From contig JAUEDM010000004.1 in assembly GCA_033439685.1 (NCBI GenBank), positions 3,472,001 to 3,536,000 of the forward strand: 64,000 nt of DNA, written 5' to 3'. Shown here in pieces: positions 37,147-47,666 of this stretch. Under the pieces are notes generated by a model. It ran no database searches. It was not told the DNA's origin and was given only the letters and a program-made list of their open reading frames with translations. The translations under genes were made by a program, and so were the position numbers. How positions within the stretch are numbered: the first letter of the stretch is position 1; the number at the start of each line of letters is the position of its first letter. The stretch is from Apodospora peruviana (taxonomy: Eukaryota; Ascomycota; Sordariomycetes; Sordariales; Lasiosphaeriaceae).

Positions 37147-39316
37147 ATGTTTTTAAAGAACATCGACTTGACGACTGCCCTTCGGCCCTCATACCTACCA
37201 GATGAAGACTTGCTCTTCGTCCAGGACAATGTGGGGTTATATGAGGGGTGAGTATCACGAGATGGCCGAGGAGCAATATAGTAACTAAGACCGACTCTAT
37301 CTAGAAAATACAAGCTCCCAAATCACCAGAATGGCCAGGTATACCTGACTTCCCACCGGATATGCTATGTCGACAAGGCAGAGCCGAGGCGGCACTCGGT
37401 TGCCATTGACCTCAAAGATGTCGAGCGCTACGAGTTCTATGTACGTGGCCAACGACAACTAATATGCGCCCACGTAATGCTAATAGTCACTCGCAACACA
37501 GGCCGGCTTCCTCAAGTCATCTGCCAAGATTACCTTGATTCCAAAGGCATCAAAGCGGTCCTCCCTGCAGTCGCGATCCCCGGGACTCGGCTCGATCCCC
37601 TCGCGGAGCGGAAACGGCACTCCTATCACATCCTCCCAACGAACAGACAGTCCCTACCGTGCACCATCTGTCGAGCAGCCATCCGCAAGCACAGCAACGT
37701 GGGTCTGCACCATCTGCAGCTTCTCGAACCCGGTACCGTCCAACTTCGATCCGTCGACCGCAACCGCACACACTCCTCTGCCTCCGTGCCTCGCCTGCGG
37801 CATCAAACCGACCCTAGCCCACGTCCTTAAGGCGACCATATCCAATGCCACGAGTAGGCAGCCAGGGGGCGGTGGCAGCGGACAACCAGCTCTTTATACT
37901 CCACTCCCTATCCGACCAAGACCACTCTCCGAGCTCTCGGCAGCTCAAGTCAACACAACTCCTCCCCCTCAAGCAGTCTCAGATAACTCCACGCCACGGC
38001 CATCATCGGACCCAGATGCCTCCTTCGAGTGCCCGCGATGCACCTTTCTCAACCACCCGTCCCTTCTGTCGTGCGAGATCTGTGGCGCGCCGTTAATATC
38101 TCACGACCTACCCTCCCAACTCACACAATCATCTTCATCACAATCCGGTAGGAGGACAGAGGCAGATTCGCCTGGGCCGTTTCTCAACCCGTCGCTGAGT
38201 AGCATCTCCTCCCAAGGAGTAGACAGCAACACAGCAGCGGAGAACGTGAAGCTTTCCTTCCGCGGCGGCGGCGACAAGATCTTTTACGAGCGTCTCAAAG
38301 GATCCATGACCCAGCGGAAATGGCTGCTCCACGGCGCGCCGCCCATTCCCAAATCCTCTCCACGGTCCGACGACTCGCTTCCCACCGCCACAGGAACCAT
38401 GGGCAACGACCCCTCTCTCCCAGCAGGTGGAGGAGACAGAACAAACAGAAGGGCCGGCATTGCAGGCCTCGAGCACCGCAACAAGACGATGCGCAGGAAC
38501 AACGAGCTCGTGATCGGCAGCGCCTTCGAGGACCTCGAGGCGCTGATGGCATCCGCGAAAGAGATCGTCGCGCTAGCAGAGAACTTTGCGCGACAAGTCA
38601 AGACCGGCTCCGGCCCTGGAGGAAACGAGAACGCAGCGCTACTAGCCGAGTCGGCCAGCCAGCTCGGTCTGATTGCGACCAAGGACATTGTAGGAAACAG
38701 CAGTTCTGGCGGCGGTGACTCGCTCTACCTCTCCGAGCTGGCCCGCACCCTGGCCGAGTTTTTGAGCGATGACGCGCGCGGCGTGCTCAAACGGGCTGGC
38801 GGGATTATGTCGCTCGTCGACCTCTGGGCGGTGTTCAACCGCGCCCGCGGCGGCGTCGAGCTGGTCAGTCCGGCCGACTTTGAGAAGGCGGCCAATTTGT
38901 GGGAAAAGTTGGGCTTGCCGGTGCGGCTGCGCACGTTCAAGTCCGGCGTCAAGGTTGTTCAGGGCAGCGATAGGACGGATGAGCATACCGTCAAGGCGCT
39001 GCTAGGCTGGCTGAGGGATCTGCACGAGATTCCGCCTGATCTTGAAGGGACGGAGAGGGCAGTGACATGGGATTGGCGGATGTTTGGGCGGGGGGTAACC
39101 GCTCGCGATGCGGCGGAGAGGTTTGGATGGAGTATTGGAGTTGCCGAAGAAGAGCTGGAGATGGCGGAGGAGAAGGGTGTGCTCTGTCGTGAGGAGAGCA
39201 TTGAAGGGCTGACGTTTTGGGAGAATTTTATTGATACAGGTGAGGGTAAGAGGTATAAGAAGGAGACGGAAAGCGAGAGGATAACGAGGGCGTTGAAGGA
39301 GTCTGGGTTTTTGTGA
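37147..39316 (+). CDS. vps36: ESCRT-II subunit Vps36
   Basis: Three exons, 37147-37247, 37305-37440 and 37502-39316, give 683 aa. Vps36 sorts ubiquitinated membrane cargo into multivesicular endosomes as part of ESCRT-II with Vps22/Snf8 and Vps25. Seen: an N-terminal GLUE domain (LRPSYLPDEDLLFVQDNVGL, QVYLTSHRICYVDK), interrupted as in yeast by two NZF-type zinc fingers (WVCTIC...CLAC and FECPRCTFLN...CEIC), then the second GLUE half (VKLSFRGGGDKIFYERLK), a helical linker (SAFEDLEALMASAKEIVALA) and tandem winged helices (SPADFEKAANLWEKLGLPVR). Introns interrupt only the GLUE domain. It is longer than the yeast protein because of Ser/Pro-rich linkers. Confidence 0.95.
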
Positions 39317-40000
39317 TTCCTTGCTGCTGGTCGGTTGGTTGCGCGGTTCTGGAGTCTAGGTAGAGACGTAGGATGACTCTTTGTTTGGTAGATGGATGAT
39401 ACCTTGCCTATAGCTCTGGGAATAGATATACATGTTATGAATCATGATAGTATCCAAGTCCTTCACAGTGCTGACCTTTGCATGTGTTGACAAAAATATC
39501 TCGGGCTGTCCCATCAAGCCCCGGAGGTCCAGACATTAGACATAAGGACGAGATCGAGAACAGTTGCTTTCCATTAACAGCGTAAATTACCCATTACCCG
39601 GCCGTTATTCGGTTCTGTCTATCCATCTATAAGTCTATGATTGATATGTTGAAGTTATACAGCCATAGCGCGCGCACAAGAGGGGAGGTGAGTCCTGACC
39701 TTTCGGTATGTCAATAACAAAAATGAATAATACACAACCAGAAACGCTGGATCATCTCGTGTGGTATCAGAACAGAGAAACGCAAAACAAGAAAGAAAAT
39801 AGCAATCGCCCGTCATGCGTGCGTATTGACCTTAACGCCAGATTTTAAGCAGAACATGAATCAAACATCATCATCGTGAGAAGGGCTCGTGATTACCAAG
39901 CCCGGGTGTGTTGAAGGTGCTTCCCAGCTGTCAGCTGTCGTAACGTTGAAGAGAGATAAAGCCAGCCGGATCTGCCAATCTCAATTGAGATTGACGACTT
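39317..40000. other. Convergent 3' intergenic region, 0.7 kb
   Basis: 3' flanks of VPS36 (+) and the next gene (-). No gene seen. Confidence 0.5.
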
Positions 40001-40910
40001 TCACGCCAGCTTCTCCATCAACCCGCTCCTCATCTTATAGTTGACCACGCCGCCGACGCCAAACGCCGGCACGATCCTGCATATCCGCGCCGCCGTGCTG
40101 ACGGCCCAGTTCTTCTTGACGGCCACCCACCGGTCCCGCCAGCTCGTGAGCGGTCTATTATAAATGTCCAGACCTAATAAGTGGACTGGCGTACTGGCCA
40201 GCTGCACCGCCGCGGGCGCCGCGAACTGCGCGAGAGTCTGGCCCGACGCATATTTCTGTATCTTGTCGCTCACATGCTTCGTCAGGACCGGACCCAGCAA
40301 GCTGGGCACATTGAACGACGCAAAGATGGTCATGCAGTCGCGCGCGGCGAACAAGAGGTACGACGGCATCGCGACCGGCCTAGGCACCACGCCCGGAGGA
40401 CCGAACATGCGGACGAAGACTTGGTCCTTGTAGATGCATAACCCGATGTTGGCGGCCGAGGACGAGGCGAACTTGGCCGTGCCAGACGTGACGTGGGTCG
40501 CGGGCCGGTTCTGGACCGTCGAGGTGACCGTGTCGAGCGTGTTGGCAGTCAGGTAGGTGCCGCCGTAGAGCATGAAGATGAGCGCGAACGGCTTGGAGAG
40601 GACGAGGTGGTGCGGGCGCAGGAGGAGGGAACGGAGGGAGGCGCGCAAGGAAGCGCCGAGGGAGCGTCGGCCTGAGGCGTTTTCCATTATTGAGCTGTAC
40701 GGCAACTGTTAGTTGTGGGTTATGGGAGAGAATGGGAAGAGTAGGTAGGGACGGGTACACGTACCGATCAATGATAGATATTATAGGAGCGACGAGAACG
40801 GCGGCCGAGGCAGCGCTGATTGCGTCGGCGGCCACGCGCATGGAGAGGTTCTTGGTGTTCCATATCCTTGCCTCTTTCTGCTTTCCGTCACCTGCCGGTA
40901 TCGTCGCCAT
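40001..40910 (-). CDS. Conserved fungal membrane protein, probably mitochondrial
   Basis: Two exons, 40910-40765 and 40694-40001, give 279 aa. Donor GTACGT; the TACAG acceptor keeps frame, whereas the nearer TAACAG does not. It begins MATIPAGDGKQKEARIWNTK and has hydrophobic stretches around ISAASAAVLVAPIISII, PFALIFMLYGGTYLTANTL, MPSYLLFAARDCMTIFASF and a C-terminal IVPFGVGG-like segment. Glycine/alanine-rich helices and several Arg between them recall mitochondrial inner-membrane proteins. It looks like a fungus-conserved family whose name was not recalled; carrier-family PX(D/E)XX(R/K) repeats were looked for and not seen. Function is not assigned. Confidence 0.75.
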
Positions 40911-42096
40911 TTTCGGCGGCGGTGGTGGTGCTGTCGCGATAGCGCTCGCGAGCTGCTGTGGTTTGGCGAGAGGGGGAACGGGGAGGGAAAGAGGTTCCAA
41001 CCCATCCAATCCACCGTCCTTCATCTCGAATTCCCTTTCTGTTGCCCTCCACGAAGGGTCAATCCTACTCCCGCAAAGCAAAATGGACGTAGGCCAAGAT
41101 AGGAAGCACCGGACACGGCACGTAGAGGGAGGCCGAAGACAAGACGCGATTGGCAGCTCCGGAGACGGAGATAATCATTTCACCCAGTAAGACAGACAGG
41201 AGGAGGTCTGACGCCGGACAGGGGGTGAATTGCAGCTACAGTGATGGACGTCGCAACAAGAAAAAAAAACAACGATAAAAGCACCAAAAAAACGCCAAGC
41301 GCTAAAAGAAAGAAAAAAAAAAAATTGACTCTGCGATGATTGTCAAAGTTCCAAGCATTCTCAGTCGGGACAAGACTGTTGTTTACATCCACCTGACTGA
41401 GCAAATCCATGGGTCGTGGCTCCTGCGTCATCCACAGTTCCACAGTAAACCTTGAGGGAGAACTCCAGCTTTCAGCACATTGATCCACTGCAAGACGGAG
41501 CGTTTCTCCAATTCTCCCATATTCTCTCCGCAAGGCAGGGATCGCGCGGATAAATCAGCTTGCCCCGAGGTCGGAGATAGGTTGACAGGGAGGGTCTTAC
41601 CCCAGCTGTCACCTTTCTTTCGGCATTTGTGGCACAATTCTGCTGCTCACTAACAGTGGAGCGTGGGGGCTGACAAGACCACCAACTTCATCCTTTACGC
41701 GAGGCTGTAAGTTGGTGGCTTGGCATGGCGTCTCAAGCCAGAAAGAGAATCATCACGAGATGATGGAAAAAGTGAGGACAGATATGATCGTCAGATGATT
41801 TGCAGTAAATATAAGGTCCATGTTAATGATTCTCAAAGTTCACAAGACTGTGTTTGAGCAGCTCATCAATACAAGGGGGTGTTGGGGTGTGAAAATCCAA
41901 AGAATGTCGCCAAAAGAAAAAAATACGGTGGTGCACACACTCGAACCCGCGCCCTCCTGACCACAACGCACCGGACGGATAAAGCCTCAGGAAGGACAGC
42001 AGCTTCGCAATCATCCATAACAATCAAATGAGCAAGCTGCGCTGGGTACAGGGAAGGAAGAAACCCAGCATGCAGTGCAAGAAAAGGGCAAAAAAA
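40911..42096. other. Intergenic region, 1.2 kb
   Basis: No protein gene. On the minus strand a B-box-like GGGTTCGAGTG (41938-41948) is followed by a T7 run (41917-41923), which recalls a pol III unit, but no tRNA fold could be drawn. Small T- and A-runs lie near 41260-41325. Confidence 0.45.
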
Positions 42097-42250
42097 TTGT
42101 TTAGCTTCTCTTTGTATAGCGTGTCATCCTTAGTGCAGGGGCCATGCTAATCTTCTCTGTATCGTTTCAACTGTGAAGATGTTAGTATATGTGGGGACAT
42201 TTAGTTTCTAGGAGTGACGCGCAACTTACATTGACCAAATGCCCGAAGGC
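42097..42250 (-). ncRNA. U6: U6 spliceosomal snRNA gene, interrupted by an intron
   Basis: Exon 1 (42250-42230) has a 5' hairpin GCC-TTCG-GGC followed by ATTTGGTCAAT. Exon 2 (42170 to about 42097) holds TTGAAACG, the invariant ACAGAGA box, the AGATTAGCATGGCCCCTGC core, AAGGATGACACGC and a 3' tail ending in a T7 terminator (42096-42090). Joined, the RNA is about 95 nt, close to fission-yeast U6. A TATA element (TATATGT, 42282-42276) lies about 26 bp upstream, the usual layout for pol III-transcribed U6. U6 forms the catalytic centre of the spliceosome with U2. The 5' and 3' ends are approximate. Confidence 0.95.
42171..42229 (-). other. mRNA-type spliceosomal intron inside U6 snRNA
   Basis: 59 nt. 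The donor is GTAAGT (42229-42224), the branch site is a perfect TACTAAC (42187-42181) and the acceptor is CACAG ending at 42171. Removing it restores the uninterrupted U6 sequence GGTCAAT-TTGAAACGATACAGAG. It lies 8 nt upstream of ATACAGAG. Confidence 0.93.
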
Positions 42251-42275
42251 TGAAAGGGTAGGTTGCGGACCTTCT

Positions 42276-42282
42276 ACATATA
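42276..42282 (-). promoter_or_regulatory. TATA element of the U6 gene
   Basis: TATATGT on the minus strand, about 26 bp from the predicted 5' end of U6. Fungal U6 genes commonly combine an upstream TATA with internal or downstream pol III boxes. Confidence 0.6.
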
Positions 42283-42514
42283 CCACCTGCGCACCCTCCC
42301 ATCCCCCCTCGAGGCCTGGGCTTGAGGTCCGGCCTTAGGCATGCACTCTCTCTCCCAGTCAGTCAGGTTCAGTCCCCATGCTGCGGCCAGCCAGCCCTCG
42401 GGCCACTACCTACCCGCTACCCTGCACCCCTACAGTAAAGCGAGCCCCCAAGCATGCACCCATTCACATTTATTCAAAAAGCGTCTGCTAATCAGTTAGT
42501 ATGCACCAACCTAG

Positions 42515-42787
42515 TCCTCCTCCGAGTCGATCGAAATCCGCCGTCTGAAGCGTAAGCTTTGGGCAACCGAGCGGCTTCTCGCCGCCGGTATGGCCGCTAG
42601 CAAATACAGGGCGAAGGCCATGAAGGAGAAGTAGGCCGCGAGCAAGGACAGGGAGGCGGCCCTGAAGAAGAACTTGGCCGCAAGCAAGCTGAAAATCAAA
42701 ACCCTGCAACAGAAGCTTGCCCGCAGCATCGCCACCACCGCGGCCATCTACGCGGAATTGGCGGCCAGCAAACTCAATGTTGAATAA
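42515..42787 (+). pseudogene. Broken terminal exon of a coiled-coil gene
   Basis: After an acceptor-like CCAACCTAG there is a 91-codon frame ending at TAA 42785-42787, interrupted by an in-frame TAG at 42632-42634 (codon 40). The peptide is helical and Lys/Ala-rich (IEIRRLKRKLWATERLLAAG, then KIKTLQQKLARS) with repeated AASK units at about 12-20-residue spacing. No upstream exon was found. The first part resembles 16373-16400. Confidence 0.5.
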
Positions 42788-43661
42788 TTGGGGGACTCGG
42801 ATTTCTTCGTACAAGCGTAGGCGTTGGATCAAGAAATAACTGCCTGGTTATGGTTTTATTTGGGCCTGGGGTTGTTCCCAGGAGTACATATTTACATAAT
42901 GAAATGGGCTTTGGCTGCACCTATTCTCGTCACTTTATTCGTGTTTGAATTGCATGCTCAAAATCGTGAATAGGACTCTTTTGTAATCATGCAGCGGGCT
43001 GGCTGTTCATGGGGTGTCGATGGGCCTCTATTGACACTAAGCATGCCAGGGGATTCGCAGGTCACCTCCCAGCCCCGAGCCGGCCATATCTACCCTGAAC
43101 CAATTAGACGCCTAGAAACATCTCACGAGGACAAGATGTTGTCCATTCCAGAATCTATCCGACATTCCCAAACAAAATGGTTCATGTATGCGTAAGATGG
43201 TGGCTAGACCAGACGGCTCTCCTGTCATGTGGGTATGGTGTTGAACTGCTTGCACGGCCTGCAGTTTTATCACTTGCCCTTCGTGTATGTGGCACGTCTC
43301 ATATACCCACGGGGGAGCTCCTTCACAATTATTATTGAATACCTAAGGCATTTGATATTCTGCGCGGCTCTCCTGCTTCTATATATTGTGGTTGGCCATC
43401 CCACTGGGTTACGCTAAGCCGGAAACACAGAAAGGGATCACTGTTCGCAATATCACGCCTCGTTCTGAAGGCAGAACCCTCTGTCTTCTCGACATTCACG
43501 TATTCACCGTCACAAATCATCATATAACGAGGGAGAACGGATGAAATTTCTCAAGGGTAGGAAGAGGGGTATAAACACCTAAAAACGCCCAGCTAATCAG
43601 CCCTATCTGGGCTCATATCAACATTTAGACACCCTGCTCAGGAGCAAAATATTCCCTCCAC
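42788..43661. other. Intergenic region, 0.9 kb
   Basis: AT-rich, no gene recognised. Confidence 0.5.
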
Positions 43662-44309
43662 TTAATCCGTCTTAAACAATTTGAGCAGCGCGTCTTCGTG
43701 TATACCAAGGTCCCGCAGCTTGTTCTTGAGGCATCCAATCTTCTTCTGGTGGGATATATCCATCCAGCTCAGCTCGTCGTAGAGCTTGGCCAACATGATA
43801 GCATTGTCGTTGTTGACCTCGCGGTACGAGTCGAGCTTGTACTGGTGCACCTCGGCCTGCTTCTTGTAGTACTCCAGCTCCTCCTCGAACTCGGCCTTCT
43901 TCCTGTTGACCAGCTTCTCAAACGCCTCGTCCTTGTTGGCTAGCTCTTGATTGGCGGTGGCTAGCTTGACGTTGAGGTCGTCGATAATGGACTGGTAGTG
44001 TGCCAGGACAGCCTGGCCCTTGTTCTCGTAGCTGAGCAGCATGGCCTCCGCTTTGTCTCGGTCATCCTGGTACTTCTTGGCGTTGGCGTTGGATTCCTTC
44101 AGAGCCTCCTTCAGGTCCGTGGCCTGATCGTTGGCGTCCTCGACTTCGGCCTCGGCATTGGCTTTGGTGGCCTTCAGAGCCGCCTGAAGATCTGTGATCT
44201 TGATGTTGGCCGTCTCGAGGTCGGCCTCGACCTTGAGCTTTTCCTCCTGGGCCTTGGTATCGAAATCCTGCTTCAGGGTGCCGAGGAAGGGGGTGTTGAA
44301 GGCGCTCAT
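43662..44309 (-). CDS. Coiled-coil protein, 215 aa
   Basis: Single exon, begins MSAFNTPFLGTLKQDFDTKA. Nearly the whole protein is predicted coiled coil, with heptad Leu/Ala and many Lys/Glu pairs. An approximate internal repeat is visible: DLQAALKATKANAEAE is followed about 25 residues later by DLKEALKESNANAKK. The C-terminus (SWMDISHQKKIGCLKNKLRD) is a separate helix. No signal peptide or membrane segment. It is not a recognised family; composition resembles other small fungal coiled-coil proteins. The leader region upstream may contain an intron (CTTACC near 44395-44400 on the plus strand reads GGTAAG). Confidence 0.65.
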   Translation of the reverse strand: MSAFNTPFLGTLKQDFDTKAQEEKLKVEADLETANIKITDLQAALKATKANAEAEVEDANDQATDLKEALKESNANAKKYQDDRDKAEAMLLSYENKGQAVLAHYQSIIDDLNVKLATANQELANKDEAFEKLVNRKKAEFEEELEYYKKQAEVHQYKLDSYREVNNDNAIMLAKLYDELSWMDISHQKKIGCLKNKLRDLGIHEDALLKLFKTD

Positions 44310-46303
44310 TGCGGCTGCTTTCTCTTGGTATGTAATGTTAGTTGTGCGTTTCTACCAGTGCGGGTGCTCGAAGATACCTAGGGATTGATAGACTCTTACC
44401 AGCTCTTGTTTAAGTTCTGGCTGGCGGTGGTTCTGACTGGTGACAGTTGGTGGCGAGTGATCTGCCAATTGTTAGTAAGCTGTGAGTCTGGATCCTGCCA
44501 AGTAAAATACACCTCTGCCAGGATTGAAAACGTTAGTACATATACTTTACAAGGCCCTGTATGTAAAGGAAAGCCCCGTTGTACCTGCAACATATCACTG
44601 ATATTTATTTTACTCAGGCGCCTATGGTGGAGATTGAGAATGCGCCCTTTGTAAAATGAATATCAGGTTCTGTGTTCGGCACAACAGTGTTTTCCTATCT
44701 TGACCGGGCCTTGTAAAATATGACGCGAACGTCTTTGAATCCCGGCAGACTTGTATGAGAAGAAATAGCGCGTGAAATATGCGAATAATATCGGAGTGAA
44801 AGTTGGAAAACAAAACCCAAAGTAAAAATGTCACAGCCCTGGGTGGCAAGACAATGTAGCAGAAGTGCAGAGTGCGGTTATGAGGAAGGAGAAGAGAACC
44901 AAAAACTAATTTGGTGGTGAAAATGGAAATAGGATCTCGGGACATCAAAACTCAGAATGGTTGAGGTCTGAGGAGAAATCAAAAGAGGACTGCAGGCGCC
45001 TGGCTGACGAGAAGAAAAGAAAGAAGATGCTTGAGTAGAACGGTGATCATGTTGATGCTGGATCAAAGCGAAAGCCTTGCAGAAGGGGGTGGGGGGGGGG
45101 GGGGGGGGAGGGCGGAAGGATATACTTACAGCTGGGTCGCAATGTTATTGTTTGATTGGAGGAAGAAGGAAGGAGGACGGTCGGGCGACGGGAATTATAC
45201 CTGACCTGAACGGGAGGGGCCCGGGCTCACGAGAGTGGGGCTCTGAGAAGACAGAGGGGTCTTCAGAAGTCCAGGAATGGGAGGAGCGTCGGCGGGTATG
45301 CGGCAGAATGGTAGTAGGGCAGGGCGCTGCAGCGAGGGCAGCACCTAGGGCAGCAGGCAGGAAGCAGAGAACTGAGAAAGCCTGCCTGCCTGCCTGCCCG
45401 TATCTTTCTGTGTTTGCTAACAGAGAAACGACCGACATATGGAAGTAAACAACGTCGGAAAGCTTAGGACTGTTAGTAAACAATGATATCACTCGTCCGC
45501 GACCTTGAAAACAATTTCAAAACACCTCGACTGCCATTGTCGAACGAACCACCTTCGACCGACCGTCCCACCTCTCAGCCTCGCCTCCACTCGGACAGGC
45601 AGAAAACCCCATCCTTGTTGAGGTCGAGGATATAACACATCCATCTGGACTAAACGGCTTCATATCACCATTTTACTCTACAAAAGCGGCAAAGGGAAAG
45701 CTTAACGAACATAGGCCACTCAGGAGAACAATACAGCATACATAACAGCGTCGGTCCAAGTCCTGGATGGCTCAGGTAGCAGTACTTGCTTAAGGTTTGC
45801 TAGATTATGGAACCAGGGAAGGAATAAAGTCTGATAGTAGGCTTCACTTTCGCGAGATATTCTATTTCTAGCAGCATATTACTGTAATAAACGAATACTT
45901 GATAATGAGGCAATAGGAGGACTATTGTATCTGATGAATTTCCTCTTTCCATAACGGCCATACTACACGATGGTCATCACCATCGAGTCTACTTGGTATA
46001 CGCCTTCCTCAGGATTCTGTCTAATACTTACCACCAAAGTGTTAAATTACCTGTCTCGGCCGCCTTCTAGTCGTTGAGCATGGTGTGATAAATGCACTTT
46101 ATTTCTTTGCTTTTTTCTCACTTGTCTGCTTGATTCATCCTACCCACTTTGTCTAGGAAAAGGAGACGACATCCCTCACCACCCGACGTCTATATCATAC
46201 ATTCAGAGCCGAATCTGGGCCCAAGAATCTATGGCCCATTCTGGTGGCCCTGGCGGCCACACTCTTTCTTCCCGAGCATACAGCTCGCCCGATCATGGAA
46301 TGT
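44310..46303. other. Intergenic region, 2.0 kb, with long G tract
   Basis: No gene recognised. A G run with one T interruption is at 45085-45108. The right part from about 45800 is AT-rich. Confidence 0.5.
45085..45108. repeat. Poly-G tract (poly-C on minus)
   Basis: Twenty-three G in 24 bases, the T being at 45090. It lies upstream of the 215-aa coiled-coil gene. Confidence 0.9.
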
Positions 46304-47666
46304 TCACTTGTTCTGGACCTGCCTGGTGTCTCCACTTCCATCTTTCCCGTCCTTCGTGTCGTCCTTGCGTACTTTGGCTTCCTCGTTCTTCTTCGCGGCG
46401 ATCGCTGCCCGTCTGGCAAAGTCATCCTGTGAATATATTACTTCTAACCTCCTCCTCTTCTCTACCATATCCTCGTCGATGCCCTCCATTCTCCTATGCC
46501 GATAATCTGTGTATACTTACTCCACCTTTTCCCCCTGGGCCTGTCCTTTATCAATTCTGGTCTCATTTTATCCGCCTCCGTATTATCCTCAAGGCGCGTT
46601 AGCTCAGTCTTGAACGCTGGCGTGCTGTGGTGTCGTAAAGGTAGAATACACCATATCTGTTAAGGAGGAAGGAAGAGAAATAGTTGCTGCTGTTCTGGAT
46701 GCTGGTGGCCCCAAGGGTTCGCTGTAGCTGCTGCGGTTATCTAGCGCGACGTCTATCGAGTATCGGGTATTGCTTCGCCTTCTTGTCATTCCTATCCCTT
46801 TTCTTCCCCAATAGTGGCCCGCCTGAGCTCATCTTCAAGTCGTCGTATGTCTTCTTGAACCTGCTCGCACTTCCTGCTGAACGCCACCATTTCGGCCTCC
46901 ATGCTCTCTTTGCGTTCCATAACATCTTGTCGCACTTCCAGAGTCAACTCGATCGTCAGATTTTTTAGCAAACGGCTGTGTCTTCTGTGATGATCTTTCA
47001 GACGCCTTTCCCAGTCATGCTCTTCATCCTTGAGGATCCTGAGTTTCTGTCGAGCTTTCTCCAGCTCCAATTGGTCCTTGACTTTCAAGAGCCCAGTTCT
47101 ACGTTTAGTGCGGTTATGGCTTCCCTGGACGACTGGATGTAGGCCTCCTGGTTCTCAAAGTCCTGAGCCTTAAGGCGCTCGAGTTCCTCTTTAGCTTTCT
47201 CCAGCTCCAGATCCCATTGGCCGTTGTCGTCATTAAAAGCGCTGTGCGAGCTCGATGACTGGTGGACACGCTCAACATTGTCCGTGGTTCTGGCTTCTAT
47301 TGACGCTGTGATGTCAACCTCCAGACTTCTCTCTGATTCAACGACCTCACGTTGAAGCTCTTCCCCCTTATTCCCCAGGGCCTTGAGTTCCCGCCGAGCT
47401 TTCTCTAGCGCCTCGTATTCAAGTCCTGCTCGCCATTGAGCTTCTTCGATTGCCTTCATCTCAGCTACCGCTCTGGCTTCCGCTTCCTTCTTGGTTGCAA
47501 GCTCCAGCCTGTCCCTAGTTTTGAGGCTTTCCTTATTCTTTCCTTTCTCCGTGGTGGCATCGATATTCTGGTGAACGTGGGCTTCCGGCGCGCCTTCCGG
47601 TTCGCTGTGGACGGTAGCCTTCTCCACGGCTTTCTTCTCGGCGATGCGATTCTTGAGCGTATGGTG
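46304..47666 (-). pseudogene. Decayed coiled-coil C-terminal extension of the C2H2/BAG gene
   Basis: Beyond the TGA at 47669-47667 the same frame stays open and strongly coiled-coil to about 47100 (ELEKAKEELERLKAQDFENQ). The helix then continues in another frame from about 47096 to 46792 (LKVKDQLELEKARQKLRILK, then VQEDIRRLEDELRRA). Further coding-like pieces are at about 46600-46510 (TELTRLEDNTEADKMRPE) and 46489-46304 (DDFARRAAIAAKKNEEAKVR). There is no clean splice path through them. It reads as a once-continuous long C-terminal coil broken by a stop, a frameshift near 47090-47110 and further damage. Confidence 0.6.

Noticed and set aside
46590..46660. GCGCGTTAGCTCAGTC looked like a tRNA A box
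   Set aside because: No B box or cloverleaf follows; it fits the coiled-coil coding relic on the other strand.
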